A stretch of DNA of 64,000 nucleotides, taken from the NCBI RefSeq assembly GCF_014489635.1, contig NZ_CP060828.1:4192001-4256000 (forward strand), in the 5' to 3' direction. Shown here piece after piece: positions 49,425 to 56,772 of the stretch; within the stretch, counting starts at the first letter, position 1; every line of letters begins with the position of its first letter. Position numbers and translations under genes: made by a program. The DNA is from Streptomyces roseirectus. GTDB lineage: Bacteria > Actinomycetota > Actinomycetes > Streptomycetales > Streptomycetaceae. The notes under the pieces are model-generated. The model was not told the origin of the DNA and did not search any database. It saw only the letters and a list, made by a program, of their open reading frames with translations.

Positions 49425-50084
49425 TCAGGCCGCCGTGAGATGCAGCAGAAGCACCTTTCGGTCCTCTTTCGCGGCGTCGGAAACGGGCGCGACGGAGTGC
49501 CAGGAACTCTCCGAGGGGCACAGGACGATGGACTCGCCGGCCAGCGGCAGGACCCGCTCGACGACGTCGTCCGCGGCGGACGAGCCGAGCACCTGGAACT
49601 CGCCCCGGTTCGCGGCGGGCCAGTCGGCGTTGAAGTACCAGGTCTGGGTGACGAGTTTGTCCGTGCGGTCGGTGTGCGGGTCGATCCAGGCGCCCGCCGA
49701 GTAGCGGACGGCCCTGACCTCCATGCGGGCCCGGGAGACGTCCCTGCCGATCAGCTCGCCGACGGTCCTGCGGTACCCGGCGGACATCAGCGTCCGCACG
49801 AGGTCCCGCCACAGCGGCGTGAGCTGCCTGAACCCCGCCTCGACGGCCTCGTCGTCGGCCACCAGGGCGAGGTTGTCCGTGCGGTACCCCTTCTCCCCCG
49901 GCCGGCCGCTGGGGCGCTCCGTCCGGGTGAAGCCGGCGCCGGGGAACTCCTCGACGAGGCGGCCGAGTGCGGGTTCCCGCAGGGTGCCGCGCACGGCGCC
50001 CCAGACGAAGGGCGAGGTGTGAAGGGTGGCGCCGCGCAGGGCGTCCAGGTCGAGGGGGGTGGTGAGGGTGTTCAGGGTGTTCAT
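49425..50084 (-). CDS. Fe(II)/2-oxoglutarate-dependent oxygenase 1
   Basis: A 219-residue cupin-fold oxygenase. Iron ligands: H137 and D139 in IDPHTDRTDKLVTQTWYFN and H196 in SSWHSVAP; the likely 2-oxoglutarate arginine is near 209. It is clearly related to oxygenase 2 of this cluster (same order: DPHxD, TxxxYFN, DDVVxRV, SWHxV), although they share few residues outside these. In nikkomycin and polyoxin pathways 2OG oxygenases act on the nucleoside core. It might instead modify the neighbouring peptide. The ATG at 50084 follows AAAGGA. Confidence 0.85.
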   Translation of the reverse strand: MNTLNTLTTPLDLDALRGATLHTSPFVWGAVRGTLREPALGRLVEEFPGAGFTRTERPSGRPGEKGYRTDNLALVADDEAVEAGFRQLTPLWRDLVRTLMSAGYRRTVGELIGRDVSRARMEVRAVRYSAGAWIDPHTDRTDKLVTQTWYFNADWPAANRGEFQVLGSSAADDVVERVLPLAGESIVLCPSESSWHSVAPVSDAAKEDRKVLLLHLTAA

Positions 50085-50439
50085 GGGGGGGGTCCTTTCG
50101 GTTCCGTGAGGGGCTGCGCGGCGTCGGGTTCCGTGGGGGGAGCTACGCGGCCCGGGTTCCGCAGGGGGCTGCGCGGAGCCGGGTTCCGCAGGGGGGCTGC
50201 GTGAAGCCTGGTCCCGCAGGGGGGCTGCGTGAAGCCTGGTCCCGCAGGGGGGCTGCGTGAAGCCTGATCCCGCGAGGGGCCACGCGAAGCCTGATCCCGC
50301 GAGGGGCCACGCGAAGCCTGATCCCGCAGGGGGCTGCATGAAGCCTGATCCCGCGAGGAGCCGCGCGAAGCCTGATCCCGCAGGGGGCCACGCGAAGCCT
50401 GATCCCGTGAGGGGCCGCGCGGCCCGGTTCCGTGGGGAG
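50085..50439. repeat. 27-bp tandem repeats between oxygenase 1 and the IclR gene
   Basis: About 350 bp made of 27-bp units such as GCGAAGCCTGATCCCGCGAG followed by GGGCCAC, about nine imperfect copies at 50190-50425. No gene is convincing here; the open frames give Ala/Pro/Gly repeats. No promoter was recognised for oxygenase 1. Confidence 0.8.
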
Positions 50440-51477
50440 CTACGCGGCGCCGCTGACGCCCGTCGGCGCGGCGTGGAAGTCCGGCAGCGCCGCCAGCCGT
50501 GCGCCCAACTCCTGCGCGACACGGTGCAGTTCACGGGCGAGCGCGGCCCGGTTCTCCTTGCCGGCGACGCTCACCGCGGACAGCGCCAGCACGACGCCCG
50601 TACCGGGCAGCCGCACGGGGCAGGCGAGGACGGTGCAGGCGTGCACGGCGTCGTCCAGCCGCACGACGGGGCCGCCTGTGGGGGCGAGGGCCCGGAGGGC
50701 GGGGTTTTCAGGGCCGGAGCCGGGGCCGGCGGTGGAGCCGTGATCGGCACCGGCGCCGGGTCCACGCCCGCGTCCGCGCCCGGGGCCGGAAGCGGGGCCC
50801 CGGCTGGGACCCGACCCGGCGCCGGAGCCGGAGCCGTGCCCCGGACCGGAACCGGCACGGTGCCCGAGACCATGGCCGGGACCGGCACTTGAGCCGACGC
50901 CCTGACCGGCACCGGCACCGGCACCCGCGCCCGCGCCCGGCCCATGACCGGAACCAGGGGCGATGCCAGGCCCGAAGCCGGCGCCCGTGCCCTGCGGCAC
51001 CTGGGCCAGTACCCTCCGCGCCCCCAGGTCGACGATCTTCTCCCGCTCGTCGGACACCCTGGACGTGCCCACCCGCAGGAGATGGACGACGTCGCGCCCC
51101 CGGGCGACGGAGAGGCAGACCAGCGACGTGCCGGTGACCCGGCGCAGATGCTGGAGGTGGGGCTGGGCCAGGACGCGGATCTTCTGGTCGCGCTGGAGCC
51201 GGCCCCCGAGGACGAACATCTGCCGGCCGAGCACCAGCCCCCGCTGGCCGCGTTCGAGGAACCCGGAGTCCAGCAGTTCGGCGATGAGCCGGTGGGCGGT
51301 GGGCTTGGGCAGGTCGACGCGGCGGGCGAGTTCCGCGAGCGTGAGTTCCACGTCGTCCGTGCGGAACGCGCTGAGGATCGCGAGCCCCCGCGTCAGCATG
51401 GAGTCACGCTTGCGGCGGCCCCGCAGTTCGTCCGTCCGGTCGAGCCGTACGGTCCGCTCGGACTCGGAGCCGGTCAC
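50440..51477 (-). CDS. IclR family transcriptional regulator with Gly-rich insertion
   Basis: A 345-residue protein. Winged helix near residues 25-85 (SMLTRGLAILSAFRTDDVELTLAELARRVDLPKPTAHRLIAELLDSGFLERG), then the IclR effector domain (QPHLQHLRRVTGTSLVCLSVARGRDVVHLL, CTVLACPVRLPGTGVVLALSAV). Between the two halves of the effector domain lies an insertion of about 110 residues, nearly all Gly/Ala/Ser/Pro ([13 protein letters not shown]). The GTG at 51477 is used; a much longer in-frame start exists. Likely cluster regulator; the paired sites at 58152-58233 are candidate targets. Confidence 0.82.
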   Translation of the reverse strand: MTGSESERTVRLDRTDELRGRRKRDSMLTRGLAILSAFRTDDVELTLAELARRVDLPKPTAHRLIAELLDSGFLERGQRGLVLGRQMFVLGGRLQRDQKIRVLAQPHLQHLRRVTGTSLVCLSVARGRDVVHLLRVGTSRVSDEREKIVDLGARRVLAQVPQGTGAGFGPGIAPGSGHGPGAGAGAGAGAGQGVGSSAGPGHGLGHRAGSGPGHGSGSGAGSGPSRGPASGPGRGRGRGPGAGADHGSTAGPGSGPENPALRALAPTGGPVVRLDDAVHACTVLACPVRLPGTGVVLALSAVSVAGKENRAALARELHRVAQELGARLAALPDFHAAPTGVSGAA

Positions 51478-51807
51478 CGCACGCCCGCCTCTCGCCGCAC
51501 CCGGGCAACAAGTGACACACAGGGATCGAACGGGATATCCACTGACGCGATGGTGACGTTTTTCGGCATGGGGGGACTCCTGGAATTTCGGCGGAGTTGA
51601 GGGGGGAACGCGAGCACCGGTGCGGGCGGCGAGCGAGACGTCCGGTTTGCCCGTGGCGTCTCCTTCTCTCACGAGTCTGCCGCCGCCCCACCCCCACCCG
51701 GAAGCCCGACGGAACGCCAGAACCGGCCAGGCCGTTTCCGTCCAGAACCACGAAAAACGGCCCCTCCCCCGGTGTGCCGGGAAGGGACCGCGGAGAAGGC
51801 GGGGCCG
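51478..51807. other. intergenic region between the TruD-like and IclR genes
   Basis: About 330 bp. The part near the IclR start is less GC-rich and probably holds its promoter. I see no gene and no perfect palindrome. Confidence 0.45.
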
Positions 51808-52869
51808 TCAGTTCACTCCGAGTGCCGGACGCTGGGCGCAGGTGAGTTGGAGGAGGAATTGGGAGACGGCGTTGGTGGCGTAGGCGCCGGAGGGGAGGAT
51901 GAAGGAGACGGTGCATTTCCAGAGGTCGGGGAACATGTCGTCGGGGGCGACGTCGCGGATGGTGATGATGGTCTGGAGGGTGGTGGGGCGGCGGGAAGTG
52001 GTGCGGCGCAGGGTGCTGTTCGTCCAGCGCCATTTGTCGTACTCCAGCTCGGGGAGTTCGCCGAGGAGGCCGAGGAGGGGGCGGGTGGTGGTGGGGTAGG
52101 TGTAGCCGAGACCTTCGCGTTCGGTCTGGAGGACGTCGGGGCCGTGCTGTTCGAGGAGGCGGCCGAGGCGGTGGTTCCAGAGGTAGGAGGAGTGGGCGGT
52201 CCGGTAGAAGGCGGTGACGCGCTGGTCGAGGCCGGCGAAGAACTCGTCGGCGGGGCCGGTGTGCTGGAGGGCGAGGCCGCCTTCGTGGGAGCCGGAGGTG
52301 CGCAGGAGGGCGAAGGCCAGGTCGAGGTCGTCGTCCAGGAGGGCCTGGCCTATGAGGTGGGTGACCTTGGGGCCGCCCGCGACGCCGAAGCGCTGGGTGT
52401 CGTAGTAGTTGGCGAACAGGACGGGCGCCTCGCCGCGCGGCACCGACCTGAGCCGGTCCGCCTCGTCGGCCTCCAGGCCGCGCAGCGTCAACAGGAAGGC
52501 GTTGCCGAGGAGTTCGCCGATGCCCAGACGCCGGGGGCCCGAGCCCGCGCGGTCCAGGGCGAGCCAGCGGCCGGTGCCGGGGGTCCAGCGCCGGTTGAAG
52601 GCGTCGAGGAGGGCGGACGGCACCTCGGCGGCGACGGACAGGGTCTGCTCGGTGACGCCGTCCTCGTCCTTGAGGCCGGCGGCGGAGACCGCGTCGGCGG
52701 GGAGGGCGAGGTGGCGGGCGATCAGGTCCATCGCCTCGAAAGTGGTGAACCCCTTTTTACGGAGGTTCAGATAGGTGTGGCCGGGGTCTGCCGAGGGCCG
52801 CTGCGGAAGGGCCATGACCTCCCGTACGACGAAATCCTCGGGCACTGCTTTCACAACAGGGTTTCCCAT
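51808..52869 (-). CDS. TruD-family pseudouridine synthase-like enzyme (C-nucleoside precursor supply)
   Basis: A 353-residue TruD-fold protein. Catalytic block AGLKDEDGVTEQ (Asp68 corresponds to the catalytic Asp of the TruD KDR motif, with E in place of R), second conserved block NYYDTQRFG at 154-162, and N-terminal PEDFVVREV. The typical TruD insertion domain is partly kept. Streptomyces normally lack a tRNA TruD; TruD homologues in malayamycin (MalD) and pseudouridimycin clusters supply pseudouridine phosphate. With the enolpyruvyl transferase in this cluster the same role is inferred. Confidence 0.85.
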   Translation of the reverse strand: MGNPVVKAVPEDFVVREVMALPQRPSADPGHTYLNLRKKGFTTFEAMDLIARHLALPADAVSAAGLKDEDGVTEQTLSVAAEVPSALLDAFNRRWTPGTGRWLALDRAGSGPRRLGIGELLGNAFLLTLRGLEADEADRLRSVPRGEAPVLFANYYDTQRFGVAGGPKVTHLIGQALLDDDLDLAFALLRTSGSHEGGLALQHTGPADEFFAGLDQRVTAFYRTAHSSYLWNHRLGRLLEQHGPDVLQTEREGLGYTYPTTTRPLLGLLGELPELEYDKWRWTNSTLRRTTSRRPTTLQTIITIRDVAPDDMFPDLWKCTVSFILPSGAYATNAVSQFLLQLTCAQRPALGVN

Positions 52870-53053
52870 GACGATTCCTCGTGGTCGGGCGGAAAGTCGA
52901 CCGGCGAGACCGGTAAGCCGCGGAACCTGGGCGCGCAGCGTTCCCGCGCTCTTGTCGAGGGCTGGGAATAAGGGGTGTTCACGCCGATTCCAGGCGGCTT
53001 TCCGATCTCGCCGGTGTCTTTGACACTACCGTCGCCGTATACGGTCCGGCAGT

Positions 53054-53073
53054 GGCGATTCCGTGCGGTGAAA
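53054..53073. promoter_or_regulatory. weak third copy of the cluster operator
   Basis: On the minus strand GTTTCACCGCACGGAAT, similar to GTTTCACCCGGCGGAAC in the divergent promoter at 58152-58233. It lies about 185 bp before the TruD-like start. Low confidence because several positions differ. Confidence 0.3.
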
Positions 53074-53079
53074 CGGGGA

Positions 53080-53712
53080 TCACTCGGGGCGGTGGAAAAT
53101 CACCTGGGCCGAGAGCCGGACGGCGCCGGGATTTTCCGGGCGCGCGCTTTCCACGGCGTGCCAGGACGTCTCGCCGCGCACCAGGACGACGCTGGAGTTG
53201 TGGACCGGGGTGACGCGCCGGACCACGTCGTCCGGGTCCTGCGAGCCGAGGAGCAGCAGGTTGCCGCCCCAGGACTCCGACCAGGGCTCGTTGAAGTAGA
53301 AGACGTGGGTGACGAGCTTGCCCGGCTTGTCGACGTGCGGGTCGAGCCAGCAGTCCGGCGGGTAGCGCCAGAGGTTGACCTCGACGGGGCAGGGGTCCAG
53401 GGGCAGACCGGTCAGCGCGGCGAGGGCGGTGCGGTAGCGGGCGCCGGTCACCTCGCGGACGAACTCCTGCCACGGCGTGGGGAGTTCACCCACAGACTCG
53501 GCGGGCGCCGGGTGCAGCGGGCGCGTCCACATCGTGTACGTCTTCTCCGGATCCGCCCCGGTGACCTTCGTGAACCCGGACTCCGGGAACGTCTCGCGCA
53601 GCCGCGCGGCGGTCTGAGCCGGGAACGTCTCGGACAGGTGGTGGTAGGCGAACGGCACGGTCTCGCTGCGGGCGTCGGCCAGCAGCACCGGATCGTGGGT
53701 CAGCGGTGTCAA
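53080..53712 (-). CDS. Fe(II)/2-oxoglutarate-dependent oxygenase 2
   Basis: A 210-residue cupin-fold oxygenase with H126 and D128 in LDPHVDKPGKLVTHVFYFNE and H185 in TSWHAVES; R199 is the likely 2-oxoglutarate-binding arginine. Related to oxygenase 1. The TTG start at 53712 overlaps the kinase stop and has GGAGG at six bases, so coupling is clear. In nucleoside pathways such enzymes oxidise the high-carbon sugar. The stop is followed by about 210 bp before TruD. Confidence 0.85.
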   Translation of the reverse strand: MTPLTHDPVLLADARSETVPFAYHHLSETFPAQTAARLRETFPESGFTKVTGADPEKTYTMWTRPLHPAPAESVGELPTPWQEFVREVTGARYRTALAALTGLPLDPCPVEVNLWRYPPDCWLDPHVDKPGKLVTHVFYFNEPWSESWGGNLLLLGSQDPDDVVRRVTPVHNSSVVLVRGETSWHAVESARPENPGAVRLSAQVIFHRPE

Positions 53713-54359
53713 CGGTCCTCCAGGGAAAGCGGGACGACGGCCCCGTCCGGGCCGCCGCAGGTGCACGGGGTCTGCTCCGGCGGCGGGCCGACGGCGCCGG
53801 CGCGGGCCCGCAGCAGCGCCGTCAGCTCACGCTGCGCCCGGCGTGCCGCGCGCCGCGACCGGCAGACGACGATCCGGCCGTCGTACCCGGCCAACAGCCG
53901 CCGCAGCTCGACGAGTTCACGGCGCCGGAAGCCGAGGACCTTGCGCAGCAGCGCAGTCAGGTCGCGCACGGGCGGGTCGCCGGCGCGCAGACGCCGGGGC
54001 AGGTACTCGCCGCCGCCACCGCCCCTGCCGCCGCCGCGCCGCAACCGGCGACTGCGCCGGACGACCTGCCAGGCGCAGACGAGGACCGGCAGGTCGAGCA
54101 GGACGACGATCTCGGCCCTGGCGAGGCGTTCGGGGACGGTGTCGAGGTGGTTGCCGTCCACGATCCACCGGTCCCCGTCCGCCAGTTCGGCGACCGTGCG
54201 CCGCCATTCGTCGGGCGGGGTGCGGCGCCAGCCGGGGTGCCAGTAGAGGTCGTCGAGGTGGAAGAGGGGGATCCCGGCGCCGGCGAGGCCGTGGCAGAAC
54301 GTCGACTTGCCGCTGCCGGGGCTGCCGAGGACGGCGACCCGGCCGGCGAGCGGCGTCAC
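53709..54359 (-). CDS. P-loop kinase-like protein (adenylate kinase/FlaR-type)
   Basis: A 216-residue P-loop NTPase. Walker A GSPGSGKST at 12-20, then the FlaR/topology-modulation-type blocks FHLDDLYWHPGWRRTPPDEW, DGDRWIVDGNHLDTVPERLARAE and VVLLDLPVLVCAWQVVRRSRR. Such proteins phosphorylate small molecules in several antibiotic clusters. The C-terminus has a Cys pair (TPCTCGG). It could supply the cryptic phosphate reported for nikkomycin/polyoxin intermediates. The GTG at 54359 lies within a tandem duplication of the preceding gene's end. Confidence 0.75.
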   Translation of the reverse strand: MTPLAGRVAVLGSPGSGKSTFCHGLAGAGIPLFHLDDLYWHPGWRRTPPDEWRRTVAELADGDRWIVDGNHLDTVPERLARAEIVVLLDLPVLVCAWQVVRRSRRLRRGGGRGGGGGEYLPRRLRAGDPPVRDLTALLRKVLGFRRRELVELRRLLAGYDGRIVVCRSRRAARRAQRELTALLRARAGAVGPPPEQTPCTCGGPDGAVVPLSLEDR

Positions 54360-54520
54360 GACCGGCTCCCCTCGGCGCGGGCCCCCTCGACGCAGGCCCT
54401 CTCGGCGAGCATGCGGCGTCATGACCGACTCCCCTCGACGCGCGGGCCCCCTCGGCAAGCACACGGCGTCATGACCGGCCCCCTTCGGCGCGGGCCCCCT
54501 CGGCGAGCACGTCGACGACC
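54350..54520. repeat. three near-copies of the aminotransferase gene end
   Basis: A 50-65 bp unit beginning GGCGTCATGACCGNCTCCCC and ending GGCGAGCAC occurs three times in tandem. It covers the aminotransferase stop codon region and the kinase start. It duplicates the codons for the aminotransferase C-terminus (AEGARAEGGRS) and its TCATGAC stop context. Confidence 0.8.
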
Positions 54521-56772
54521 CGGCGCATGACGGGCCGGTCGGCCAGCGAGATCCGCAGGCACTCCCCCAGTCCCGGCACGCCGGTCAGCGCGCGCGTCCT
54601 GAACCCGGCGTCCAGCAGGGCCCGTTCGGCGCGCGCGGGCTCGTCCCGGGAGCCGGTGTGGAAGGTGACGAAGTTCCCGCCGGGCGGGAGCCGCCGCCAG
54701 CCGGGGCGGACCTCCTCGACGGCGTCGGCGAACTCGTCCCGGATGGCCCGCACGTCGTCCCACACCTCGGCGAACTCCGCCGTGCGCTCCAGGAGTTCGG
54801 ACAGCAGCGCGAGGGCGGGGCCGGAGACGGTGCTGTCCGGGCGGTACGCGGCGAGGTGGCCCGCGATGTCCTCGCCCGCGAAGACGGCGGCGATCCTGGC
54901 GCCGGCCAGGGCGTGCGACTTGGAGTGCGACCGGACGACGACCAGGCGCGGGTGGTCCACGAGCAGCGGGGTGTGCGTCACGCCCGCGTAGGCGCCGTAG
55001 CACTCGTCGACGACCAGCAGATGCCCGTACCGCTCGCACACGTCCGCCAGGAACCCGACCTCCTCGGCCGGCACCGGCAGCCCCGACAGCCCCGCCGGGC
55101 TGGTCAACGCGACGACGGACGGCGGATGCGCGCGCACGGCGTCGAACAACTCGGCGTTGTCCAACCGAGGCGGCTGCCCCCGCAATTGCCGCACCGAAGT
55201 CACCGGCACCCCCCGCAACCGCGCGTAGTACTCCCACGCCTCGAACGCCGGCTCCGGCACGATCAACCGCCCCGCCGGCACCGCGAACGCGTCGACCAGC
55301 ATCCCGATCGCACTGTCCGACCCCGCCGTGACCAAAACCCCCTCAACACCCACCCCATACCGAGCCCCCAACTTCCCCCGCACCTCGGCAAGCACCGGAT
55401 ACGACCGCGTATCAACCACCCCAACCGCCCGCAACGCCTCAGCCACCAGCCGATCAGCCAACGGATGCTGCAACTCACAACTCTTCAGATTGACCCCGGC
55501 GAACCGCCGCCGAGGCGGATGCGCGACGGCGAGCGCGGAGGCCCGCAGGGGAAAGCGAGGAACGAGCGGGGAGCCGACAGAGCCCAAGGCGGCACCGGAC
55601 GAGGGCCCCCCGGCATCCGGCGCGGGCACCAGGAGACCGCGCCCGGCCGGCAAGGCACCGAGCGGGGCCGGCCCGGCACCAAGCGCGAGCGTCACGCTGC
55701 CGGGCGCGGCCGACGCGGTGCCGGACACGGGCGGCGCGGTGCCGGGCGCGGCCGACGCGGTGCCGGGCGCGGCCGGCGCGGTGCCGGGCGCGGCCGACGC
55801 GGTGCCGGGCGCGGCCGGCGCGGTGCCGGACACGGGCATCACGCTGCCGGACACGGGCATCACGCTGCCGGGCGCAGGCATCACGCTGCCAGACACGGCC
55901 GGCGCAGTGCCGGACACGGACGTCACGCTGCCGGGCGCAGGCATCACGCTGCCGGACACGGACGGTACGACATCCGGCGCGGGCATCACGGCACCCCGCG
56001 CGGGCGGCGCAGTACCGGGCGGGGCCGACGCAGCGGCCGGTACGGCGCCCTGTGCGGGGATCGCCGGATGCGGCGAGGCGGTCACGGTGTCCGGCGCGGC
56101 CGCCATCTGGTCCGGCGCGGACGCCATCGAGGCCGGCACTGCGCCACCCGCGCCAGGCACAGTCGTCACCTGGACCAGCGCGGACGCCATCGGGCCCGGC
56201 ACGGGCGTCATCGGGGCCAGCGTGGGCGCCATCGGGCCCGGCGCGGATGTTATCGGGCCCGGCGCGGATGTTATCGGGACCGGCGCGGATGTTATCGGGA
56301 CCGGCACTGCGCCACCCGCGCCCGGCACAGTCGTCACCTGGGCCAGCACGGGCGCCATCGGGCCCGGCGCGGATGTTATCGGGACCGGCACTGCGCCACC
56401 CGCGCCCGGCACAGTCGTCACCTGGGCCAGCACGGGCGCCATCGGGCCCGGCGTGGGCGTCATCGGGGCCAGCGTGGGCGCCATCGGGCCCGGCGCGGAT
56501 GTTATCGGGACCGGCACTGCGCCACCCGCGCCCGGCACAGTCGTCGCCTGGGCCAGCACGGACGTCATCGGGCCCGGCGCGGCCGCCATCGAGGCCGGCA
56601 CTGCGCCACCCGCGCCCGGCACGGTCGTCACCTGGGCCGGCACGGGCGCCATCGGGCCCGGCACGGCCGCCATCGAGGCCGGCGCGGCCGCCATCGGGCC
56701 CGGTACCGCTCCCGTCGTCGTCACCGACACCGGCGTCCCCGCCCGCCCCGCGCCCGTCTCACGCCGCGTCAT
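54469..56772 (-). CDS. PLP-dependent aminotransferase (HisC/class I-II type) with long repeat N-terminus
   Basis: A 767-residue protein. Residues about 1-390 are degenerate repeats of Ala, Pro, Val, Thr and Met (GPMAPVLAQVTTVPGAGGAV). Residues about 395-767 form a complete fold-type I aminotransferase: NLKSCELQHPLADRLV, VLVTAGSDSAIGMLVDAF, VVDECYGAYAG (PLP Asp/Tyr), SHSKSHALAGARIAAVF (Schiff-base Lys) and ECLRISLAD (carboxylate Arg). Like NikK/PolI it could aminate the oxidised sugar of the nucleoside. The ATG overlaps the radical SAM stop by 14 bases. The repeat arm may be translated or may shift the true start downstream. Confidence 0.82.
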   Translation of the reverse strand: MTRRETGAGRAGTPVSVTTTGAVPGPMAAAPASMAAVPGPMAPVPAQVTTVPGAGGAVPASMAAAPGPMTSVLAQATTVPGAGGAVPVPITSAPGPMAPTLAPMTPTPGPMAPVLAQVTTVPGAGGAVPVPITSAPGPMAPVLAQVTTVPGAGGAVPVPITSAPVPITSAPGPITSAPGPMAPTLAPMTPVPGPMASALVQVTTVPGAGGAVPASMASAPDQMAAAPDTVTASPHPAIPAQGAVPAAASAPPGTAPPARGAVMPAPDVVPSVSGSVMPAPGSVTSVSGTAPAVSGSVMPAPGSVMPVSGSVMPVSGTAPAAPGTASAAPGTAPAAPGTASAAPGTAPPVSGTASAAPGSVTLALGAGPAPLGALPAGRGLLVPAPDAGGPSSGAALGSVGSPLVPRFPLRASALAVAHPPRRRFAGVNLKSCELQHPLADRLVAEALRAVGVVDTRSYPVLAEVRGKLGARYGVGVEGVLVTAGSDSAIGMLVDAFAVPAGRLIVPEPAFEAWEYYARLRGVPVTSVRQLRGQPPRLDNAELFDAVRAHPPSVVALTSPAGLSGLPVPAEEVGFLADVCERYGHLLVVDECYGAYAGVTHTPLLVDHPRLVVVRSHSKSHALAGARIAAVFAGEDIAGHLAAYRPDSTVSGPALALLSELLERTAEFAEVWDDVRAIRDEFADAVEEVRPGWRRLPPGGNFVTFHTGSRDEPARAERALLDAGFRTRALTGVPGLGECLRISLADRPVMRRVVDVLAEGARAEGGRS
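55700..56720. repeat. Pro/Ala repeat tract at the 5' end of the aminotransferase gene
   Basis: About 1 kb of short repeats. In the left part GCCGGCGCGGTGCCGGGCGC-type units repeat; in the right part a unit of about 80 bp containing GCGGATGTTATCGGGACCGG and GCACAGTCGTCACCTGGGCC recurs four to five times. In frame with the aminotransferase and also open in other frames. Confidence 0.9.

Noticed and set aside
50190..50425. CRISPR or attachment-site array
   Set aside because: 27-bp units are directly adjacent without unique spacers and lie in a GC-rich repeat tract like others in this cluster.
51808..52869. Housekeeping tRNA pseudouridine synthase
   Set aside because: Context inside a nucleoside cluster and the changed KDED motif favour a biosynthetic role, although the fold is the same.
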